DNA of 10,492 nucleotides, from positions 1 through 10,492 of the forward strand of contig DAIDJA010000036.1 of the NCBI GenBank assembly GCA_027451605.1. The letters are read 5' to 3'. The notes under the pieces are model-generated. The model was not told the DNA's origin and did no database searches. It worked only from the letters and a program-made list of their open reading frames with translations. Position numbers and translations under genes: made by a program. The stretch comes from Acidimicrobiales bacterium. GTDB lineage: Bacteria; Actinomycetota; Acidimicrobiia; Acidimicrobiales; JABEUL01. Every line of letters starts with the position of its first letter. The stretch's first letter is position 1. Positions 5,968-10,492 of this stretch are shown here, piece after piece.

Positions 5968-7241
5968 CCGATGATAAGAAATTGAACGATTCTAAGCTGG
6001 GCAATTCTGCGGTACTGAGGCTGCCGGAGTCCTTGGGGACCGATATAGAAGATTTGAATGAAATAGAGTTCGGTGCCGGCGAAAAGATGATCGTAAATAT
6101 GGGGCCCCAACACCCATCCACTCACGGTGTTTTACGGGTAATGATGGAGTTGGAAGGCGAAACGGTACTTCGTTGCAAGCCTATTATAGGATATTTGCAC
6201 ACAGGGATGGAAAAGACCGCCGAAGATCTTACTTACGTTCAGGGAGCGACAAACGTAACTCGTATGGACTATTTGTCTCCGCTGTCCAATGAACTGGTTT
6301 TCAGCCTTGCAGTGGAAGACCTTCTGGGAGTTGACATTCCGCCCCGAGCCACATGGATAAGAATGTTGATGTGTGAATTGAACAGGATGTCTTCACATTT
6401 GATGTGGTTGGCAACTAACGGTATGGACCTTGGTGCAACGACAATGATGATATTTGGGTTTAGGGAGCGAGAACTGATTCTTTCCTTTTTCGAAAAAACC
6501 ACCGGCTTGAGGATGAACCATAACTATATAAGGCCGGGCGGAGTTGCCGCAGACGTTCCTGACGGATGGGAAGAAGACGTAGAAGCAATTTATAAAACCG
6601 TGCTTTTTCGTTTGGATGAATACGATGAATTTTTTACCGGCCAGCCTATATTCAGAGAGAGGGTCGAAGGTGTCGGAACACTGTTGGCAGAAACTGCGAT
6701 TGAACTTTCTGTCACCGGACCGTTATTGAGGGCAAGCGGAGTTCCTTGGGATCTGCGCAAAACTATGCCGTATTTGGCCTACGATGAAGTAGATTTTGAC
6801 GTAATAGTTGGTTCAGTGGGAGATAACTTTGATCGGTATGCCGTGAGACTTAATGAAATAAGAGAATCGGCAAAAATCGTAAGCCAAATATTGGAAAAGA
6901 TGCCGAGAGGTGACTATAGGGCCCAAGACGCTAAGGTTACTCCACCTCCTCGTGCCAGAATTGACCAATCGATGGAAGCATTAATTCATCATTTTAAATT
7001 ATTTACCGAAGGCGTTATAGTTCCCGAAGGTGAGACATATGTAGCAGTTGAATCCCCCAGGGGTGAACTTGGGTGCTACATGGCATCCGACGGCACCGGC
7101 CGCCCGCTTCGAATGCACGTTAGGGCCCCTTCGTTTGTGAACTTACAGGCACTCCCGCCACTTTTGCGCGGCTCGCTTGTGGCAGATGCCGTGGCGTCAA
7201 TATCTTCGGTTGATCCGGTTATGGGAGAGGTGGACAGATAG
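5964..7241 (+). CDS. nuoD: NADH-quinone oxidoreductase subunit D (49 kDa, quinone site)
   Basis: NuoD forms, with NuoB, the pocket where quinone is reduced. It derives from the large subunit of NiFe hydrogenases but lacks the metal-binding cysteines. The quinone loop MGPQHPSTHGVLR (47-59) carries His54, and MDYLSPLSNE carries Tyr103. Their 49-residue separation equals that of the quinone-contacting His38 and Tyr87 of the Thermus enzyme. Other conserved stretches are GYLHTGMEK (77-84), RPGGVAADVPDGW and the C-terminal end VDPVMGEVDR. The length of 425 is normal, with a ~40-residue variable N-terminus. It overlaps nuoC by four bases (ATGA), and its TAG shares one base with the nuoE GTG. Confidence 0.98.
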   Translation: MTDDKKLNDSKLGNSAVLRLPESLGTDIEDLNEIEFGAGEKMIVNMGPQHPSTHGVLRVMMELEGETVLRCKPIIGYLHTGMEKTAEDLTYVQGATNVTRMDYLSPLSNELVFSLAVEDLLGVDIPPRATWIRMLMCELNRMSSHLMWLATNGMDLGATTMMIFGFRERELILSFFEKTTGLRMNHNYIRPGGVAADVPDGWEEDVEAIYKTVLFRLDEYDEFFTGQPIFRERVEGVGTLLAETAIELSVTGPLLRASGVPWDLRKTMPYLAYDEVDFDVIVGSVGDNFDRYAVRLNEIRESAKIVSQILEKMPRGDYRAQDAKVTPPPRARIDQSMEALIHHFKLFTEGVIVPEGETYVAVESPRGELGCYMASDGTGRPLRMHVRAPSFVNLQALPPLLRGSLVADAVASISSVDPVMGEVDR

Positions 7242-7864
7242 TGGGACACTTGTCAGAAGAAGTACTCAACAAAGCGCGAATTTTGTTGGAGGTATATCCA
7301 AACAAAAGATCGGCATTAATTCCGCTTTGTCATTTGGCACAGGGGCAGGATGGCTATCTGACGCCAGAAGCCATAATTGAGATAGCTGAATTAGTCGATG
7401 TTACGCCGGCTGAAGTCCGGGGAACGGCAAGCTTTTATGACATGTTCCACTTGGAGCCGGTCGGTAAACACGTTGTCGCAATGTGTACCAATATAGCTTG
7501 CATGTTGCGCGGAGCAGATGAGCTTTTGGAGCACGCTCAGGAGGTTCTCGATGTAGGAATCGGTGGAACGACCCAGGACGGGCAATTTACCCTGGAAGAA
7601 GCGGAATGTCTCGCCGGTTGCAACAACGCACCGTGCGTACAGGTGAATCACAGATTTTTTGGTCCACTGGATAACGACGGTTTTGATGAACTGATTTCGG
7701 ATTTAAAGTCCGGAAAACTCAAAGATATAGTCCCCGAACACGGCGTTCTAAACAGAGTTGAGAGGCAACACGGGTTAAAGGCAACACCGGATCAGATACA
7801 GGCTGAACGTGATGTAATGGAAAGCGCCAAGAAAGAAAGGCTTGCCAAGAAGTCCACTTCGTGA
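7241..7864 (+). CDS. nuoE: NADH-quinone oxidoreductase subunit E (24 kDa, cluster N1a)
   Basis: NuoE is a thioredoxin-fold subunit of the NADH module that binds the off-path [2Fe-2S] cluster N1a next to the FMN of NuoF. Ligands are Cys82 and Cys87 (CTNIACML) and Cys123 and Cys127 (EECLAGC-type motif, AECLAGCNNAPC). The helical N-terminal part with VTPAEVRGTASFYDMFHLEP is characteristic. The length of 207 is slightly above the usual 160-180 owing to a charged C-terminal tail rich in Lys and Glu. Translation appears to begin at GTG 7241-7243, overlapping the nuoD stop by one base. No in-frame ATG precedes conserved sequence, so the non-ATG start is well supported. Confidence 0.97.
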   Translation: MGHLSEEVLNKARILLEVYPNKRSALIPLCHLAQGQDGYLTPEAIIEIAELVDVTPAEVRGTASFYDMFHLEPVGKHVVAMCTNIACMLRGADELLEHAQEVLDVGIGGTTQDGQFTLEEAECLAGCNNAPCVQVNHRFFGPLDNDGFDELISDLKSGKLKDIVPEHGVLNRVERQHGLKATPDQIQAERDVMESAKKERLAKKSTS

Positions 7865-7886
7865 TGATCGTTTGGTTGAAAAAGTT

Positions 7887-9203
7887 ATGAGTGAAAAAGC
7901 AGTCAATAAAAATCTTCCTATAGTTTCGAAACGACTCGGGTTACCCGATGCCTATAAGCTTGAGACTTATTTGGCTACCGGTGGCTATGACGGTTTAAAA
8001 AAAGCTTTGCAAATGAATCCCGAAGATGTTTCGAACGAAGTAATGAAGGCCTCTCTTTTGGGAAGGGGAGGAGCCGGATTCCCTGCGGGCCGAAAGTGGT
8101 CCATGCTTAAGGCCAATCCGGTAAAGTATCTGGTGATAAACGGTGATGAAAGTGAGCCCGCGACATTTAAAGATCATGATTTGATCGAATTGGATCCTCA
8201 CCAAATAATCGAAGGCGTGGTGATTGCCTCTTACGCATTGGGGGTAAATCAGGCCTTTATATTCTGTCGCGGAGAATTCGCACTCGGACTTGAAAGGCTG
8301 CAGTCAGCTCTTAATGAAGCTTATGATTACGGAGCGGTCGGAAGCGACATATTCGGTTCCGGGTTTTCGGTCGACCTGGTAGTACATCCCGGAGCGGGAG
8401 CATATATCTGCGGTGAAGAAACTGCCCTGTTGCAGAGCTTAGAGGGTAAAAGAGGATATCCTCGTATTAAACCTCCATATTTTCCTGCCGTAATGGGTCT
8501 GTACAATCAACCCACAGTGGTCAATAACATTGAGACCGTCTCTAATCTTCCTTGGATCATACAAAACGGTGGTGACGCTTTTGCCGCAATGGGACAGGAT
8601 TCTTCGGCGGGATCTAGAATCTTTGCATTGTCGGGTCACGTTAAAAAACCGGGCAATTATGAAGTTGAAATGGGTAAAGTAACCTTTAGGGATATAATAT
8701 TTGACCCAGAATACGGTGGTGGCATATTAGATGATTTGGAGCTGAAGGCATTCATTCCCGGAGGGGTGTCAGCGCCGTGGTTTGGACCTGAACTTTTGGA
8801 TCTTCCTTTGACTCAGGAAGCAATTGCATCAAAAGGATCTATGTTGGGGTCAGGATCCATCGTCGTATTTAATGAGAGCACTTGTCCGGTTCGGGCAGCT
8901 TGGAGAATCTCAAAGTTCTTTTATCGCGAATCATGCGGTCAGTGTACACCCTGCAGAGAAGGTTCCGGGTGGATTGAGAAGATAATGCACAGAATTGAAA
9001 CCGGAAGCGGGCGAATGGAGGATATCGAACTGGTGCTAGATGTCTGTGACAATATTGCTCCGGGGCTAACTTGGCCTCCTAAGCAAACTACCATATGCGT
9101 TTTAGGGCCATCAATCCCTTCGTCAATAGTGTCTGCGGTGAACATGTTCAAACAGGATTTTGTAGATCATATAGAAAAAGGAAAGTGTACCTTTGGCAAG
9201 TAA
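7887..9203 (+). CDS. nuoF: NADH-quinone oxidoreductase subunit F (51 kDa, NADH/FMN site)
   Basis: NuoF oxidises NADH with FMN and passes electrons to its [4Fe-4S] cluster N3. With the ATG at 7887 it has 438 residues. FMN/NADH-binding glycine-rich stretches are LLGRGGAGFPAGRKWS (57-72) and HPGAGAYICGEETALLQSLE (168-187), with NGDESEPATFKDH between. N3 ligands are Cys350, Cys353 and Cys356 (ESCGQCTPCREG) and Cys404 (TTICVLGP). The start is uncertain: the frame is open back to TTG 7842, which has an AAAGG just upstream and would overlap nuoE by 23 bases, adding 15 unconserved residues. The ATG has no clear ribosome site but lies closer to where similarity begins. The C-terminal stretch NIAPGLTWPPKQTTIC resembles actinobacterial NuoF. 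Its stop overlaps nuoG. Confidence 0.96.
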   Translation: MSEKAVNKNLPIVSKRLGLPDAYKLETYLATGGYDGLKKALQMNPEDVSNEVMKASLLGRGGAGFPAGRKWSMLKANPVKYLVINGDESEPATFKDHDLIELDPHQIIEGVVIASYALGVNQAFIFCRGEFALGLERLQSALNEAYDYGAVGSDIFGSGFSVDLVVHPGAGAYICGEETALLQSLEGKRGYPRIKPPYFPAVMGLYNQPTVVNNIETVSNLPWIIQNGGDAFAAMGQDSSAGSRIFALSGHVKKPGNYEVEMGKVTFRDIIFDPEYGGGILDDLELKAFIPGGVSAPWFGPELLDLPLTQEAIASKGSMLGSGSIVVFNESTCPVRAAWRISKFFYRESCGQCTPCREGSGWIEKIMHRIETGSGRMEDIELVLDVCDNIAPGLTWPPKQTTICVLGPSIPSSIVSAVNMFKQDFVDHIEKGKCTFGK

Positions 9204-10492
9204 CGACCAAACCGATAATAACCAAGAGCAGGATCCAAGTAAGGTTAAACTTACCATTGACGGCATAGAAGTAGTGGTTAATAAAGGAGAGCTGCTAATT
9301 GAAGCCGCGGCAAAAGCCGGTAAGTTTGTACCGAGATTTTGTTATCACCCCAGGATGGAACCGGTCGGCGTATGCAGAATGTGTCTGGTGGAAGTGGACG
9401 GTCCAAGGGGTCCTTCTTTACAACCGTCGTGCTATGTGCCCGCAGAAAACGGAATGGTAGTAAATACCCAAAGCGATTCGGTGAAGAAGGCCCAAAACGG
9501 AGTACTCGAATATCTTTTGATTAATCATCCGCTTGATTGCCCGGTCTGTGATAAAGGTGGCGAGTGCCCCTTACAAGATCAGGCATTGGCATATGGCCCC
9601 GGTGAATCACGATTTATTGAAGAGAAGCGTCATTTTGCTAAACCAGTTGCCATTTCACAGCTCGTAGAGTTGGATAGAGAAAGATGTATTCAGTGTTCTA
9701 GATGTACCCGTTTTTCCGAAGAGGTCGCCGGAGAAGCCGAGATTGACTTTTTGGGAAGGGGAGATCGAACTGAAGTGGCCATATTCCCGAGTCAGCCCTT
9801 TGATTCATATTTTTCGGGGAATACGGTTCAAATTTGTCCGGTTGGAGCATTGACTGCAACTCCGTATAGATTTAAGTCTCGGCCGTGGGACCTGGAACAG
9901 GTTGAAAGTACCTGTACGAGCTGTTCAGTCGGTTGTAGGGTGGCAGTACAGTCGTCAGCAAATCAGGCAGTAAGATTCTTGGGAATTGACGTTGACGAAG
10001 TGAATCAGTCTTGGCTCTGTGACCGGGGAAGATTCGGATTTGAAGCAATTTATTCGCAAAATAGATTAGCGGTTCCGAAAATGAAGGTCTCGGGAAACTT
10101 GCAGGACGTCACCTGGTCGCAGGCGATTGAAAAAGTAGCCGAAATTTTTGCCGAGCACCAACTGAAAGGTGCGGACAGACTTGGGGTCATAGGCGGAAGT
10201 CGGGTTACCAATGAGTCCGCATACGCATATGCCAAATTATTTAAGGGCATTATTGGAACCGACAATGTCGATGCGGCTCCTTCAAACAGCGTATCCGTAA
10301 ATTCAATATACGGATTAAAAATGGCAACGATTAATGATGTTGCCACCTCCGACTTAATTATATCCATTGGTTCTGATATAAAAGAGACCGCTCCTGTTTT
10401 ATTCTTAAGAATCAGAGATGCGGTAGTACGCAAAAATTCTAAACTTTTGGAGATCTCTCCGAGTTTGACGCCGTTGTCCAAGTACGGCACTC
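9193..10492 (+). CDS. nuoG: NADH-quinone oxidoreductase subunit G, 5' part (runs off the window)
   Basis: NuoG is the largest subunit of the NADH module and holds the chain of Fe-S clusters leading from NuoF. The visible 433 residues start at TTG 9193-9195 (AAGGA ten bases upstream, 11-base overlap with nuoF). No ATG or GTG lies between this and the conserved ferredoxin domain. Ligand sets by residue: N1b [2Fe-2S] C50, C61, C64, C80; N5 H112, C116, C119, C125 (NHPLDCPVCDKGGEC); N4 C165, C168, C171, C215 (CIQCSRC...ICPVGAL); and the accessory N7 set C241, C244, C248, C276 (CTSCSVGC...WLCDRG). After residue ~285 a molybdopterin-oxidoreductase-like domain begins (LGVIGGSRVTNESAYAYAKL). The 3' end, roughly half the protein or less, lies beyond 10492. 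Confidence 0.97.
   Translation, partial: MASNDQTDNNQEQDPSKVKLTIDGIEVVVNKGELLIEAAAKAGKFVPRFCYHPRMEPVGVCRMCLVEVDGPRGPSLQPSCYVPAENGMVVNTQSDSVKKAQNGVLEYLLINHPLDCPVCDKGGECPLQDQALAYGPGESRFIEEKRHFAKPVAISQLVELDRERCIQCSRCTRFSEEVAGEAEIDFLGRGDRTEVAIFPSQPFDSYFSGNTVQICPVGALTATPYRFKSRPWDLEQVESTCTSCSVGCRVAVQSSANQAVRFLGIDVDEVNQSWLCDRGRFGFEAIYSQNRLAVPKMKVSGNLQDVTWSQAIEKVAEIFAEHQLKGADRLGVIGGSRVTNESAYAYAKLFKGIIGTDNVDAAPSNSVSVNSIYGLKMATINDVATSDLIISIGSDIKETAPVLFLRIRDAVVRKNSKLLEISPSLTPLSKYGT

Noticed and set aside
10050..10490. Minus-strand open frame of 146 residues
   Set aside because: Antisense to the molybdopterin-like domain of nuoG, which has clear coding features on the plus strand.
1..10492. CRISPR array, prophage or novel defence island
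   Set aside because: No regularly spaced repeats and no phage structural, integrase or additional defence genes are visible apart from the R-M/toxin-antitoxin remnant described.

Overview
The window is mostly a moderately AT-rich bacterial chromosome segment holding a tightly packed respiratory complex I (nuo) operon, preceded by an accessory scar of decayed mobile DNA and the remains of a type I restriction-modification locus. The proteins suggest an actinobacterium, perhaps Acidimicrobiia-like: NuoF carries an actinobacterial-looking C-terminal N3 region and NuoG keeps the N7 cluster ligands. That placement is an inference from remembered family patterns, not a search.

Layout. (a) 1-~191 is a very GC-rich scrap coding for the middle of a pyridoxamine-5'-phosphate-oxidase-like flavoprotein. 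It meets the AT-rich remainder abruptly, at the 3' end of hemB. Both reading frames break there and the base composition flips, so it looks like a chimeric join (assembly or amplification artefact, or a real breakpoint). (b) ~192-1187, minus strand: hemB (porphobilinogen synthase), complete except for its stop and perhaps a last few residues. (c) 1188-1715: about 530 bases without a convincing gene, containing a Fur-box-like palindrome and a hairpin with flanking T/A runs. (d) 1716-2924, minus strand: a compact three-gene unit made of the C-terminal third of a type I methyltransferase (hsdM remnant), mntA and hepT. MntA/HepT is a toxin-antitoxin pair of the MNT/HEPN class, often found inside type I R-M operons; here it survives after most of the R-M system is gone. 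(e) ~2953-4085, minus strand: an IS256-family transposase C-terminal portion joined directly to an IS66-family transposase N-terminal portion, both full of frameshifts and stops. (f) 4086-4375: AT-rich leader of the nuo operon with a 19-bp inverted repeat. (g) 4376-10492, plus strand: nuoA, nuoB, nuoC, nuoD, nuoE, nuoF and the 5' part of nuoG, which runs off the end.

Function. NuoE-F-G form the NADH-oxidising module (FMN and most Fe-S clusters), NuoB-C-D the connecting module that reduces quinone, and NuoA is a membrane subunit beside the quinone channel. Genes overlap by 1-11 bases or sit about 10 bases apart, implying one coupled transcript. hemB is divergently oriented and separated from nuo by the scar. 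No wholly new system is evident. The observations most worth following are the orphaned MntA/HepT module behind the truncated hsdM, the IS66/IS256 mosaic next to it, the mixed Cys-Asp-Cys metal site of HemB, and the chimeric left edge.
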